A DNA stretch of 56,362 nt from Flavobacterium psychroterrae (GCF_018380615.1 NZ_JAGYVZ010000025.1:1-56362), one strand, 5' to 3'; positions 1 to 9,435 are shown, counted from the first letter of the stretch. The notes: generated by a model not told the origin, from the sequence alone. Program-made: numbers and translations.

Positions 1-383
1 TTTTAAAACAAGAATATTAGCAAAAATAGCAGCACTTACATTGGTTCAATATATTAACAAATTTATATTTGACAGACCAATTAATAATATTAAAAATCAA
101 ATAATTTAATTTCACCCAACGGGTTAATATTAATATTATCCATAAAGTTTTTTTCATAATTAATTCGTTTAAGTTCTACTATTGTTTTAGTGTCAAATAT
201 AGAAGCTTAAAGTATTGTAGTATTACGGAAATCCATAATATAAATTAAAGTGACTAATCTTTGTCAAAGTTTAAAACTTTGACAAAGATCTACACGAACA
301 GCTTTGTGTCCCGATAGCTATCGGGATTGCATTTTAAATCTCACATAAAATTAAATCTTAGCGAACTTTGCGGTAAAAAAAAA
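1..383. other. AT-rich intergenic region with two palindromes
   Basis: No gene is visible in this stretch. It contains a near-continuous inverted repeat at 257-289 (16-bp arms, ATCTTTGTCAAAGTTT and its complement, one-base loop) and an 18-bp perfect palindrome at 309-326 (TCCCGATAG/CTATCGGGA). Both lie downstream of the minus-strand peptidase gene and could end its transcript, but neither has a clear T tract on that strand. Short palindromes of this kind are common between flavobacterial genes. Confidence 0.5.
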
Positions 384-2111
384 CTACAAAACCCTATAAA
401 CAGGATATTGCAAATGCGCCTTTTCATAATGTGCTGAATTTTTATAAATCCAGTTTAATTGCGCTTCAGAATTCTTAGCAAATTCGCGGTCATTTTGTTT
501 TTTAGATTCTAATTCGGCTTTTAATGCTTGATTATCTTTTAAAAGTTTCGCCGCTGTATCTTCAAAAATATATTCTGAATAATGTTCTTTTTGCTGTAAA
601 ATAGGATCGAAGAAATTCCAGTTAAAGAACGAATCAACACCTTCCGGTTCAAAAGCTTCTACTAAATATTTTACGCCTTTTTGGTTTGTTGGAACTAAGT
701 AATCACCTTTGGCGAAAGCCATTTTGATAATCTTAGAAGTTACAGTTGTATTTTGGTGTAAATAATGTCCTTCATAAGCATTCGGAACCGTTTTAAAACT
801 CGCAATTTTATAACTTTCAACCTCAATAATCGTATCTTTTTTAAGTTGAGAATAGGTAATATTGTTATTCTTTAAAAGGTCAATAATATTCCAATAACCA
901 CGCGGAATGATATAAGCAGATGGAATCAAAACATCTTTTACAGATTTGAATTCCTTAATGTACGGAACGTCTTTTTTATACGGTTTGCTTCGGTCGTAAT
1001 ACAAACGATTTCCTGTTGTTGCTTCACTTTTTTTATAACCCGCTTCATATCCTAAAAACGAAAAAGTAGTGGCTTTTGTGCTGTCTAATTCCCATTTAAG
1101 GGTATACGGTTTTTTGGGTTGAAATTGCTCCAGATTTTTCACACGAAGCTCTTTGATTTTTTTATAATTCGCATCAGTAAAATCCAATGTTGATTTTGTG
1201 TATTCGTAAGTCATTTTTACACGTTCGGCATATTTTTTCAGCATATGCGTTTCAACTACAAAACCAATCGTATTAAACAACGAAGTATAACCCGTTGTAT
1301 ATCGCGGACTATCAACAAACTGACCAAAACCTTTGTCCGGAGTATCTTTAAATGAATCTACATAAGGCGTTGTTTCGATTTTCTTTTGCTGTAAATCTTT
1401 AACCAAAGCCGGCATCATTTCGTTATTCAAAAAATCGCCTAAAACAGTTCCTAACTTGTTATGCTGCGTCATAATATACGTTAGTTTATATTGATAATCA
1501 GATCCGTTGCTTACATGATTGTCAATGAAAACATCCGCATTTATCTTTTGGAAAATCTCCACAAAACTCTTCGTATTTCTGGTATCAGATTTCATTAAAT
1601 CACGATTCAAATCATAGTTTCTGGCATTTCCTCTAAAACCATAAATTTCGGGTCCGTCCTGATTCGCTCTTGTGGTTGAATTTCGGTTTAATGCACCGCC
1701 AATATTATAAACCGGAATCGTAACCAAAACGGTATTTTTAGGCGCTTTTAGTTTTCCAATGGCTAAATCTCTATAAAATTGCATTGTTGCGTCGATTCCG
1801 TCCGGTTCTCCGGCGTGAATTCCGTTATTAATAAACAGAACCGCTTTGTTTTTCTGAATCTTTTCAAAATCAAATTCTTTGTCAGGATTGTAAACCACCA
1901 TATGCAATGGTTCTCCGGAATCTGTCAATCCCATTTCCTTGATTTGAATTGTTGGAAAATCTTGCGCTAAAAGTTTAAAATACGCAATAGTTTCTTCATA
2001 CGATGCCGATTGATTCCCGTTTCCTTTCTCAAAAAAAGTATCGTATTTTTTATTGTTTTGCCCGAAAATTGTGATTGTGAAAAGTAAAAAGAAAAAGGTA
2101 AAAAGCTTCAT
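384..2111 (-). CDS. Secreted M14-family zinc carboxypeptidase
   Basis: This 575-residue protein has an N-terminal signal peptide (about residues 1-17, ending IFGQ). The M14 peptidase zinc site is visible: H99 and E102 in NNGIHAGEPDG, third ligand H199 in IDNHVSNG, and a candidate catalytic Glu near 287 in VVETH. M14 enzymes remove C-terminal residues or cleave cell-wall peptides. The C-terminal ~230 residues are not assigned to a known domain. The product is expected to be periplasmic or secreted and to take part in peptide scavenging. It is transcribed alone, divergently from the helicase gene across a 520-bp repeat-rich gap. The family call is strong; the substrate is unknown. Confidence 0.88.
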   Translation of the reverse strand: MKLFTFFFLLFTITIFGQNNKKYDTFFEKGNGNQSASYEETIAYFKLLAQDFPTIQIKEMGLTDSGEPLHMVVYNPDKEFDFEKIQKNKAVLFINNGIHAGEPDGIDATMQFYRDLAIGKLKAPKNTVLVTIPVYNIGGALNRNSTTRANQDGPEIYGFRGNARNYDLNRDLMKSDTRNTKSFVEIFQKINADVFIDNHVSNGSDYQYKLTYIMTQHNKLGTVLGDFLNNEMMPALVKDLQQKKIETTPYVDSFKDTPDKGFGQFVDSPRYTTGYTSLFNTIGFVVETHMLKKYAERVKMTYEYTKSTLDFTDANYKKIKELRVKNLEQFQPKKPYTLKWELDSTKATTFSFLGYEAGYKKSEATTGNRLYYDRSKPYKKDVPYIKEFKSVKDVLIPSAYIIPRGYWNIIDLLKNNNITYSQLKKDTIIEVESYKIASFKTVPNAYEGHYLHQNTTVTSKIIKMAFAKGDYLVPTNQKGVKYLVEAFEPEGVDSFFNWNFFDPILQQKEHYSEYIFEDTAAKLLKDNQALKAELESKKQNDREFAKNSEAQLNWIYKNSAHYEKAHLQYPVYRVL

Positions 2112-2152
2112 GGTTTTGGGTTTTTAATAGAAAAGTCAAATATAAAGTTTTA

Positions 2153-2602
2153 TTTGTTTGCTTCGCCTATTCGACTTTCAGTCTCGGGTCAGGTTTCATG
2201 TTTCAGGTTGAAATGAGAGTAGAGTTGCTTTGGCATTTTAACGCAGAGAACGCAAAGTTTTTTATTCGTAAGATGGTATAAAAACACAGAGTTCACAAAG
2301 CCTTGTCTTTTATATACTTTGAGAGTGAAATTTTCCTATTTCTATTTGTTCGCAAAGCTTTGTGAACTTTGTGTTTTCTCAGCACAATCAAAACACAATC
2401 TTTTATAAAAACTTTGCGCGCTCTGTGTTAAAAACATTTCTATTTGTTCGCAAAGCTTTGTGATCTTTGTGTTTGTCAACATGATTTATATTAAAAAACT
2501 TTGCGTTCTCTGCGGTAAAATGCCAAAGTTGCTCTATTCTCATTTCAACTTGAAACCTGACCCGAGACTGAAAGTCGAATAGGCGAAGCAAACAAAGAAA
2601 AC
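2153..2602. repeat. Large imperfect inverted repeat between divergent genes
   Basis: The left arm (about 2153-2264) and right arm (about 2493-2602) are near-perfect reverse complements over roughly 105-110 bp. They include the core CTCGGGTCAGGTTTCA and the string ACGCAGAGAACGCAAAG. The ~230-bp centre holds two direct copies (2339-2375 and 2437-2474) of a segment containing TTCGCAAAGCTTTGTG. No ORF of note lies inside. The arms sit just before both flanking genes (peptidase start at 2111, helicase start at 2635). It may be a MITE-like element or a repeat made by inverted duplication. Confidence 0.75.
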
Positions 2603-2634
2603 CTGAAACAACTTTTTTTGACTACTTTTGCAAA

Positions 2635-3984
2635 ATGAATAAAAATCACCATTCCAATAACATACTTTCGAACTTAGGAATTGAAACCCTAAACGAAATG
2701 CAAGAAGTTGCGCAAGACGCAATTTTAAACGATAATAATGTATTACTGCTTTCTCCAACAGGATCAGGAAAAACATTGGCTTTTTTGTTACCTATTTTAG
2801 AATTATTACAGCCTGAAATTCTTTCGGTTCAATGTTTAATTCTAGTACCATCGCGCGAATTAGGTTTGCAGATCGAGCAGGTTTGGAAGAAAATGGGAAC
2901 GCAATACAAAGTAAATATATGTTACGGAGGTCACTCGATTGATACTGAAATTAAGAATTTGAGTAATCCGCCCGCAGTTTTAATAGGAACTCCTGGAAGA
3001 ATCGCTGATCATATTGACAGAGATACTTTCCGCACAGATAAAATTCAGACTTTAATTCTTGATGAATTCGACAAATCATTGCAATTAGGTTTCCATGAGC
3101 AAATGTCTTATATCATTGGAAAATTAACCAAACTAAACAAACGTGTTTTAGTGTCTGCAACTTCAGATATTGAAATTCCGAGATATACAAGAGTTGTAAA
3201 TCCTACGATTTTAGATTTTATTCCTGAGCACGAAGAAAAAACTAATCTTTCGATGAAAATGGTGGTTTCTCCGGCAAAAGATAAATTAGGAAGTTTATAT
3301 AATTTGATTTGTTCTTTAAAATCACAATCGGCTATTATTTTTTGTAATCACCGTGATGCGGCAGAACGTATTAGTGATACATTGAACGAAAAAGGAATTT
3401 ATTCTACTTATTATCATGGCGGAATGGATCAGGACGAACGTGAACGTGCTTTGATTCAGTTTAGAAACGGAAGTATGAGCTATTTAATCACAACTGATTT
3501 AGCGGCTCGTGGATTAGATATTCCTGAAATGAAACACGTAATTCATTATCATTTACCTCTTAAAGAAGACGAATTTACACATCGTAACGGACGTACTGCA
3601 CGTATGCAAGCTTCCGGAACCGCATATATTATCACTCACGAAAGTGAAAAACAACTCGATTATATTGACTACGGAATGGAAGTTTTGAAAGTCGAAAATT
3701 CAACTACTTTACCAAAACCACCAGAATACCAAACTATTTATATTAGCGGAGGAAAGAAAACTAAACTGAATAAAATTGATATTGTTGGATTCTTTTCTCA
3801 AAAAGGAAAATTGGAGAAAGGCGATTTAGGTTTGATTGAGGTTAAAGATTTTATTTCGTTCGCTGCCGTAAGATTTAATAAAGTGAAAGATTTACTGGAC
3901 AATATTAAAGAAGAGAAAATGAAAGGCAAGAAATTTAAAATTGAAGTTGCCCGAAAAGTGGTTAAGAAAGAAGAAGAGAAGTAA
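2635..3984 (+). CDS. DEAD-box ATP-dependent RNA helicase, DbpA-like
   Basis: This 449-residue protein carries the superfamily 2 helicase motifs in order: GSGKT (43-47), PSREL (Ia), GTPGR (Ib), Walker B as DEFD (143-146) instead of DEAD, SAT (174-176), then the C-terminal lobe with TTDLAARGLDIP and HRNGRTAR. The last ~75 residues, starting near YISGGKKTK, resemble the DbpA RNA-binding domain, which targets 23S rRNA hairpin 92 in the family. A role in 50S ribosome assembly is therefore likely. The start ATG at 2635 follows the big inverted repeat by about 30 bases. The exact family member is inferred from the C-terminal domain. Confidence 0.9.
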   Translation: MNKNHHSNNILSNLGIETLNEMQEVAQDAILNDNNVLLLSPTGSGKTLAFLLPILELLQPEILSVQCLILVPSRELGLQIEQVWKKMGTQYKVNICYGGHSIDTEIKNLSNPPAVLIGTPGRIADHIDRDTFRTDKIQTLILDEFDKSLQLGFHEQMSYIIGKLTKLNKRVLVSATSDIEIPRYTRVVNPTILDFIPEHEEKTNLSMKMVVSPAKDKLGSLYNLICSLKSQSAIIFCNHRDAAERISDTLNEKGIYSTYYHGGMDQDERERALIQFRNGSMSYLITTDLAARGLDIPEMKHVIHYHLPLKEDEFTHRNGRTARMQASGTAYIITHESEKQLDYIDYGMEVLKVENSTTLPKPPEYQTIYISGGKKTKLNKIDIVGFFSQKGKLEKGDLGLIEVKDFISFAAVRFNKVKDLLDNIKEEKMKGKKFKIEVARKVVKKEEEK

Positions 3985-4220
3985 AATTTTTACCATTTTC
4001 TGTATCTAAAAGCTTCAAAATACCGAATTTTTGACTGTTTTTTGATAATATGAAAGCTTTTGAGTAAGTTTTAAATATTTGAATTTCAGTATTTTACGTT
4101 GTTGTTTTTATGATTTGAACAAGATTCTTAATTTATTGTTAATAAATTAAATGATAAGGCTTTAATTTATCATATTTTCTGCGTTTCTTGCGCCCGTAAA
4201 TAATAAACCCCAAATTAATT

Positions 4221-4667
4221 ATGAAAAGAATTATTACGATTGCCATTTTGATGTTTAGCTTTGTTTCTTTTGCACAAATTAAAGTTATTGAAACTGTACC
4301 AGTTGAAAGATTAGGAAAAGTAAATAACAATTATATTCAAAAAATTGGAGATGAATATACTGTTTATTATACAAGTATCCAGAATGATGATGAATCATCA
4401 AGCTTGAGAAAATTTACATTCAAGAATGTAAATAATGATTATAATAGTCTTTATAGTATTATTGTAAATGGTTTTACTGCAAATCCTTTGTATGATATTA
4501 AATTAGAATTGCCAAATAACTATATTTGGTTGCATTACACAGGAAGTGTTCTTCCTGAGAAAGCTACAGTTCAGTTTATGGTTTCAAGCAAAGATGCATC
4601 TTCTGCTGCAAGCAACGTTTCTGAGCCACTTTTAAAAGATCAGATTAATAAATTATTTCAAAAATAA
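4221..4667 (+). CDS. Small secreted hypothetical protein
   Basis: This 148-residue protein begins with a typical signal peptide (MKRIITIAILMFSFVSFAQ). The mature part is polar, with no cysteine cluster or catalytic motif that I recognise. The ATG at 4221 is the first start that gives the signal sequence. It is a single-gene unit closed by a strong hairpin terminator at 4743-4776. A periplasmic or secreted location is inferred from the leader; function is unknown. Confidence 0.75.
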   Translation: MKRIITIAILMFSFVSFAQIKVIETVPVERLGKVNNNYIQKIGDEYTVYYTSIQNDDESSSLRKFTFKNVNNDYNSLYSIIVNGFTANPLYDIKLELPNNYIWLHYTGSVLPEKATVQFMVSSKDASSAASNVSEPLLKDQINKLFQK

Positions 4668-4742
4668 TTTTTTTAGTTTCAGGTTTCAGGTTTTATTTGT
4701 TTCAAGTTAAAAATCTGTGGTTAGGAAATTTAAATATATTAA

Positions 4743-4776
4743 AAAAGGCTATTCAAGAATTTGAATAGCCTTTTTT
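4743..4776 (+). terminator. Rho-independent terminator
   Basis: A 12-bp perfect stem (AAGGCTATTCAA with its complement) and short GAAT loop is followed by seven T. It closes the transcript of the small secreted protein. A second inverted repeat (about 4788-4835, CAGTCACAGTTTTC arms) follows it before the convergent PhnA-domain gene. Confidence 0.85.
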
Positions 4777-4843
4777 TAGTTTGCAGCTTTCAGTCACAGT
4801 TTTCGGTGAGTAAAATAACTGAAAACTGTGACTGCGACTGAAG

Positions 4844-5422
4844 CTATATCTTCTTCACGTATTGCGTGATAATCACAATTTGTTGACCATCGACTTTTCC
4901 TTCAATATATTCAGCATTTTCATGGTCTAAACGAATGTTACGAACGGCAGTTCCTTGTTTGGCAACCATACTTGATCCTTTTACTTTTAGATCTTTTATT
5001 AAAACTACAGAATCTCCGTGTTCTAAAATTACACCATTACTATCACGGTGAATGATTTTATTTTCGTCTTCTTCGCCTTCTCCGGTTGCTTGCGCCCATT
5101 CCAGCGTATCTTGGTCTAAATACATCATGTCAAGTAATTCCTGAGGCCAGCCTGCAGAACGTAAACGGCTTAGCATTCTCCACGCTACAACTTGTACAGC
5201 AACGTTCTCGTTCCACATGCTGTCGTTTAGACATCTCCAGTGATTTAAATCGACATTATCAGGATTTTCAATCTGGTCAATACAAGTCGCACACGCCATT
5301 ATGCTTTCGTCAAGTCCGCCTTTTTTAGTTGGTAATACCTCGTATACTTTTAGGTTTTCTTCAGCTGCACAAAGTTCACATTTTGATCCGCTACGTTTGT
5401 TTAATTCTCTTTCGATGCTCAT
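4844..5422 (-). CDS. PhnA-domain zinc-ribbon protein
   Basis: This 192-residue protein has an N-terminal zinc ribbon with CxxC pairs at C15/C18 and C44/C47, and a C-terminal PhnA domain (about residues 125-192, starting DSNGVILEHGDSVVLIKDL). PhnA proteins were named from the E. coli phosphonate region but are not needed for phosphonate use. Some relatives hydrolyse phosphonoacetate, while others have no known role. The middle segment (about 60-120) is an extension relative to short PhnA (~110 aa). It is convergent with the upstream secreted protein gene. No phosphonate genes are nearby, so a metabolic role should not be assumed. Confidence 0.82.
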   Translation of the reverse strand: MSIERELNKRSGSKCELCAAEENLKVYEVLPTKKGGLDESIMACATCIDQIENPDNVDLNHWRCLNDSMWNENVAVQVVAWRMLSRLRSAGWPQELLDMMYLDQDTLEWAQATGEGEEDENKIIHRDSNGVILEHGDSVVLIKDLKVKGSSMVAKQGTAVRNIRLDHENAEYIEGKVDGQQIVIITQYVKKI

Positions 5423-5497
5423 TGTTTGGTGTTTATTTAAAATGCGAAATTACTTATAATAAGTCTGGGGTGCAAATTTATATTAAGACTTAAAATT

Positions 5498-6511
5498 CTA
5501 GTTTTTGAATATTATTTGGTCAAGGTTAATAATTGAAGTAGGATATGGAGAATATTCGTAATATTTTACTTCAATGCTGTTTTCAGTAATAAATTTTATT
5601 TTTTTATCACAGCCAGTCACGCAAGTTTCAGTATAAATTGGAAAATACATTTTTTTATTTTTATCAAATGCTATGATGTTGCCTCGAAAATAGGATACAA
5701 TTTTGAAATTATTATTCTCTATACTTTCTGATTCTTCGTAGTTCCCTGTGAATTTGAATAAATTATCTTTATAATAAGTACTATATGTAGTATCCGAAAC
5801 TTCGGAATGGCCGTTTGCTAAATGATTAGAAACATTATTGTCAGCCTCCCATTTTTGCACATAATTGGTGTAATGATCCTGATCTTCTGAAGTGTGAAAT
5901 ACCCATTTACTTTTATGAGCAAATTGATAAAGAACTTTTTTAATTTCTGGTTTTGAATTTAGGCTTTCATTTTCAATAAATTCTCCATCTATCGCTTCTT
6001 TACTGCGCAGAGTTGGTTCACCAGTATAGTCTAGTTTATAAAAATGGAGTGTTTTAATATCCAACATTATAAAAGCTACGTTTTCCTCTGTAACAGCATT
6101 TCCCATCTCAGTTTGATTGACAGATAAAAGAAGATATTCTTTATTATCAATGGTTGCTTTTTGGAAGCTTTCGTTGCCAATTCTAGTATAGGTAAACTTA
6201 TTAGAAAATAAAGTGTCTTTTTTGACAAGTGTAAAATCGTTTCCTTTTTTTAAATATTGTGAAACTAGAATAAAATTCTTATCTCCGGCTAAAAAATATT
6301 TATCGTTTTCTATAGAACCGTATGTGGTAATTCTTATTTCCTCTGTGTTGTCTTTATTATTTGTTTTGTAAAGTACAGCCAGACTATCCAATTTGGATTT
6401 CTTATCAATTTCAATTTTGTCTTTAACTTTTGTTACTTTTTCTTCTTTTTTACAGGAAACCAGAACTGAAACGGAACAAATTATAAGAATAATAATAGCT
6501 TTTATTTTCAT
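5498..6511 (-). CDS. Hypothetical lipoprotein
   Basis: This 337-residue protein has a lipoprotein signal peptide with lipobox LVSC, giving acylated C20, followed by a lysine-rich linker (KKEEKVTKVKDK). The rest is a polar, beta-rich-looking sequence with no motif I recognise. It is probably anchored to the inner or outer membrane. It lies 31 bp upstream of the end of coaD on the same strand, although the two have no obvious functional link. Confidence 0.75.
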   Translation of the reverse strand: MKIKAIIILIICSVSVLVSCKKEEKVTKVKDKIEIDKKSKLDSLAVLYKTNNKDNTEEIRITTYGSIENDKYFLAGDKNFILVSQYLKKGNDFTLVKKDTLFSNKFTYTRIGNESFQKATIDNKEYLLLSVNQTEMGNAVTEENVAFIMLDIKTLHFYKLDYTGEPTLRSKEAIDGEFIENESLNSKPEIKKVLYQFAHKSKWVFHTSEDQDHYTNYVQKWEADNNVSNHLANGHSEVSDTTYSTYYKDNLFKFTGNYEESESIENNNFKIVSYFRGNIIAFDKNKKMYFPIYTETCVTGCDKKIKFITENSIEVKYYEYSPYPTSIINLDQIIFKN

Positions 6512-6542
6512 CTATGATAATGTCTGTGTACTTTTAAAAACC

Positions 6543-7001
6543 TTATTTTTTTACTCTTACTGCATCTGGAACCAGCATTTCATATTCTCCGCCATTGCGC
6601 AATACATCGCGAACAATACTTGAACTTATATAAGATGTGCTTGCAGCGGTTAATAAAAATACCGTTTCTATTTTAGAAAGTTTTCTGTTGGTATGTGCAA
6701 TGGCTTTTTCGAATTCGAAATCGGCGGGATTGCGAAGACCTCTTAATATAAAATGGGCTTTTTGTTTTTTTGCTAAATCTATCGTCAAGCCTTCATAAGT
6801 GATAACCGAAATTTTTGGTTCGTCTTTAAAAGTTTCTTCTATGAATTGTTTTCTTTCTTCGAGTGAAAACATATATTTTTTTTCGGCATTTACACCAATA
6901 GCAATTACGATTTCATCAAATAAAGAAATTCCTCTTTTAATTATATCTTCGTGACCTAAGGTAATTGGATCAAATGATCCCGGGAATATGGCTTTTTTCA
7001 T
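6543..7001 (-). CDS. coaD: Phosphopantetheine adenylyltransferase
   Basis: This 152-residue enzyme transfers AMP from ATP to 4'-phosphopantetheine, the penultimate step of coenzyme A synthesis in the cytoplasm. The nucleotidyltransferase signature PGSFDPITLGHEDI is at residues 7-20 and the C-terminal ISSSIVRDV motif follows near 125. The length is normal for the family (about 150-165). It lies in a minus-strand run with the DUF421 protein and ddl, but gaps of 100-190 bp with repeats make independent transcription likely. Confidence 0.96.
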   Translation of the reverse strand: MKKAIFPGSFDPITLGHEDIIKRGISLFDEIVIAIGVNAEKKYMFSLEERKQFIEETFKDEPKISVITYEGLTIDLAKKQKAHFILRGLRNPADFEFEKAIAHTNRKLSKIETVFLLTAASTSYISSSIVRDVLRNGGEYEMLVPDAVRVKK

Positions 7002-7103
7002 TTCTTTTCTTTTTGAGGTTCAAAGGTTCAGAGTGATAAAGGTTCAAAGTTTGAATATTTTGAAGCTTTTTGGGATTTGGAATTTAAATTTTGGAATTTA
7101 TTT

Positions 7104-7796
7104 TTACGTTATTCTGAGTGTTTTTAAAGCCGGAACCCATTCGTCTTTTTTGCAGACTTCGCATTTTGCAGTTCCTGATTTTTGTTCTTCGGTATGACCA
7201 CAAAATGTGCAGGCGTGAATACCATCTGAAGAAATTATTTTACTTTTTTTATTGAATGCTGCGGGTAGAATAGGAAGTCCGTATTTTACTTCATCGTCTT
7301 CATAAAAAAATACACTTATTTCTCCGCTGGTTTCTATAAAGGCATGTTTTACTTGACCGAGATGTTCAATAGATTTTATTCGAAGTTCAGAGAAAAATTC
7401 GTCTTGTGCTAAACTTTCTTTTTTGAAAGTGGCAATAGAAAATTTTCCGTTATTGATTAAACATTCTGTTTTGCCTTCTATAAATTCTTCAAACTTCTTG
7501 CTTTTTCCGGTAAGCCAGGTTACTGATCGGTATAAAATGATAATTACGGTAAAAACGATTGCTGCAGGAACAATACCTACATCTTCATAAAACATAGGGT
7601 CTCCGGCAGCAGAACCTAACGCAATAATAATTACAGTTTCGAAAATTGACAATTGTTTTACACCTCGTTTTCCAGCTAATTTTAATGTCAGCAATAAAAT
7701 GATGAACATAACTGTTGAACGAAATATTACTTCCAATGCAAAGTTTGCGGGAAGATTGTTGTAAAAAAGTCTATTCCATTCAAAGATTTCTTTCAT
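7104..7796 (-). CDS. DUF421 membrane protein with C-terminal zinc ribbon
   Basis: This 230-residue protein has three hydrophobic segments in its first ~90 residues, then a DUF421 (YetF-like) soluble domain containing the pattern FIEGKTECLINNGKF. The last ~40 residues hold two CxxC pairs (CTFCGH and CEVCKK), predicting a small zinc ribbon that ordinary YetF proteins lack. YetF-like proteins are inner-membrane proteins of poorly defined function, some linked to spore or stress physiology in Bacillus. The family call is firm; the role of the zinc ribbon is unknown. Confidence 0.85.
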   Translation of the reverse strand: MKEIFEWNRLFYNNLPANFALEVIFRSTVMFIILLLTLKLAGKRGVKQLSIFETVIIIALGSAAGDPMFYEDVGIVPAAIVFTVIIILYRSVTWLTGKSKKFEEFIEGKTECLINNGKFSIATFKKESLAQDEFFSELRIKSIEHLGQVKHAFIETSGEISVFFYEDDEVKYGLPILPAAFNKKSKIISSDGIHACTFCGHTEEQKSGTAKCEVCKKDEWVPALKTLRIT

Positions 7797-7985
7797 TTTT
7801 TTGAGGGACTAAGTTGCTAAGGTTCTGAGTTGCTAAGTTTTTTTTAGGTTAAAGGGCTCAGAGTTGCAAAGGTTTTTGTTTAGGGGCTAAGTTATTGAGT
7901 TTGACTCCGCTCAGTCTGATAATATTAATACATTAAAAAAGGCTCTGAGATCTTATTAACTTAACATCTCAGAACCTTAGTAACT
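7797..7985. repeat. Degenerate direct repeats and ddl terminator hairpin
   Basis: The sequence from 7803 to about 7900 is a run of degenerate copies of AAGTTGCTAAG and related strings. At 7935-7979 an inverted repeat (AAGGCTCTGAGAT and ATCTCAGAACCTT arms) is followed on the minus strand by a T run, so it is the likely terminator of ddl. Confidence 0.6.
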
Positions 7986-7987
7986 TT

Positions 7988-8959
7988 TTAAGCCAACGCT
8001 AACTCAATTGCATTGGTGAATAAATCTTCAAGAGATATTCCGGCGGCTTTGGCTTGTTGCGGAATCAAACTTTCGGTTGTTAGACCTGGAATTGTGTTCA
8101 TTTCAAGCATATATGGTTCGTTGTCTACAATGATGAATTCACTTCGTGAAAAACCTTTCATTTTCAACACTTCGTAGGCACGTTTTGCCGTTTCTGCTAC
8201 TTTTTGTGTTAATTCATCAGAGATTCTGGCTGGTGTGATTTCTTGTGATTTTCCTTCGTATTTGGCTTCGTAATCAAAGAAATCATTGTCAGAAACAATT
8301 TCGGTGATTGGTAAAACTTTTATTTCTCCCTGGTAATTGATTACTCCAACAGAAACTTCGGTGCCGTCAAGGAAACTTTCTATGATGATTTCATTGTCTT
8401 CTTTATAAGCTACTTCAATTGCAATTGGCAATTCAGCTTCTGATTTTACTTTTGAAATTCCGAAACTTGAACCTGCTTTATTTGGTTTTACGAAACATGG
8501 TAGCCCTACTTTTTTGACGATTTCGGCTGTATTGATAACGTCACCTTTATTCAGGTAATAAGAGATTGCTGTTTTGATTCCGTATGGTTTTAAAACCGAT
8601 AATAAATCACGTTTATTAAAGGTAAGTGCCGCTTGGTAATAATCGCATGACGATTGCGGAATACCTAATAATTCAAAATACGCCTGCATTAACCCATCTT
8701 CTCCCGGAGTTCCGTGAATTGCATTGAAAACACAGTCAAAAGTAATTTTTTGGTCATTTACGGTTACAGAGAAATCATTTTTATCAATTGAAAATTCGGC
8801 GTTGTTTTCGTCTACATAAACCCATTTTTCTTTAAAAATATGAATACGGAATCCGTTGTATTTTGTTTTGTCAAGATATTGGTGAACGACGTTTCCGCTA
8901 ATAAGTGAAATTTTATATTCGCTTGAATATCCGCCCATTATGATGGCTATGTTTTTCAT
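7988..8959 (-). CDS. ddl: D-alanine--D-alanine ligase
   Basis: This 323-residue ATP-grasp enzyme joins two D-alanines for peptidoglycan precursors in the cytoplasm. Visible marks are the N-terminal GGYSSEYKIS segment, HGTPGEDG, the ATP-grasp lysine region PCFVKPNKAGSSFG and the C-terminal EMNTIPGLT motif that binds metal and substrate. The length is normal. The gene is preceded on its strand by a 500-bp repeat-rich gap and ends at a hairpin terminator. Confidence 0.96.
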   Translation of the reverse strand: MKNIAIIMGGYSSEYKISLISGNVVHQYLDKTKYNGFRIHIFKEKWVYVDENNAEFSIDKNDFSVTVNDQKITFDCVFNAIHGTPGEDGLMQAYFELLGIPQSSCDYYQAALTFNKRDLLSVLKPYGIKTAISYYLNKGDVINTAEIVKKVGLPCFVKPNKAGSSFGISKVKSEAELPIAIEVAYKEDNEIIIESFLDGTEVSVGVINYQGEIKVLPITEIVSDNDFFDYEAKYEGKSQEITPARISDELTQKVAETAKRAYEVLKMKGFSRSEFIIVDNEPYMLEMNTIPGLTTESLIPQQAKAAGISLEDLFTNAIELALA

Positions 8960-9214
8960 TGATTTTGATGTTTAATCGTTTATTTGTTTAGTTGCTTAAC
9001 CGTTTATTTGTTTAGTTGTTTTTTTGCCACGAATTTCACTAATTTCCGCGAATTTAAATCTGTGTCTATCTGCCTTAATCTGTTAGATCTGCGTGCCATT
9101 TCGTTCAGTTTGTCATTTCGACGAAGGAGAAATCAAATCCAGAGAGCACGCACTTTGCATGAGTTAATAGTGTGATTTCTTCTTCGAAATGACAAAAAGA
9201 AAAATAATTTTTTT

Positions 9215-9315
9215 ATGAAACCTAAAGTCCTAGCCCTGATGGAAGCGGCATCCTTTTTAGGGCTTCTTTAGCCGGGAAAAGATATAGCGTACAGCAGGAA
9301 ATAGCTCCGGAAAAT
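9215..9315 (+). ncRNA. Structured ~100-nt element, copy A (Flavo-1 candidate)
   Basis: This is about 85% identical to a second copy at 24834-24932. Shared blocks are TAGCCCTGAT, GCGGCATCCTTTTT, TCTTTAGCCGGGAAAAGAT and AGCAGGAA. The centre can fold into a hairpin (ATCCTTTTT..GGCT with AGCC..AAAAGAT), and CCTG can pair with the later CAGG. From memory this resembles the Flavo-1 RNA motif, but I could not check that. It points toward the PASTA gene about 150 nt downstream. Confidence 0.45.
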
Positions 9316-9435
9316 TTAAATTCCAATTTTGAAATTCCAAATTCCAAAAATCATCCTTGACTTCGCTCAGGATGACAATCAGAATACTTTCTTGTTTAAA
9401 ACAAAATTATCATTTTTTTTGAAACGAAATAGGTT

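Noticed and set aside
4844..5422. Role in phosphonate use from the PhnA name
   Set aside because: The name is historical and no phosphonate genes are nearby.
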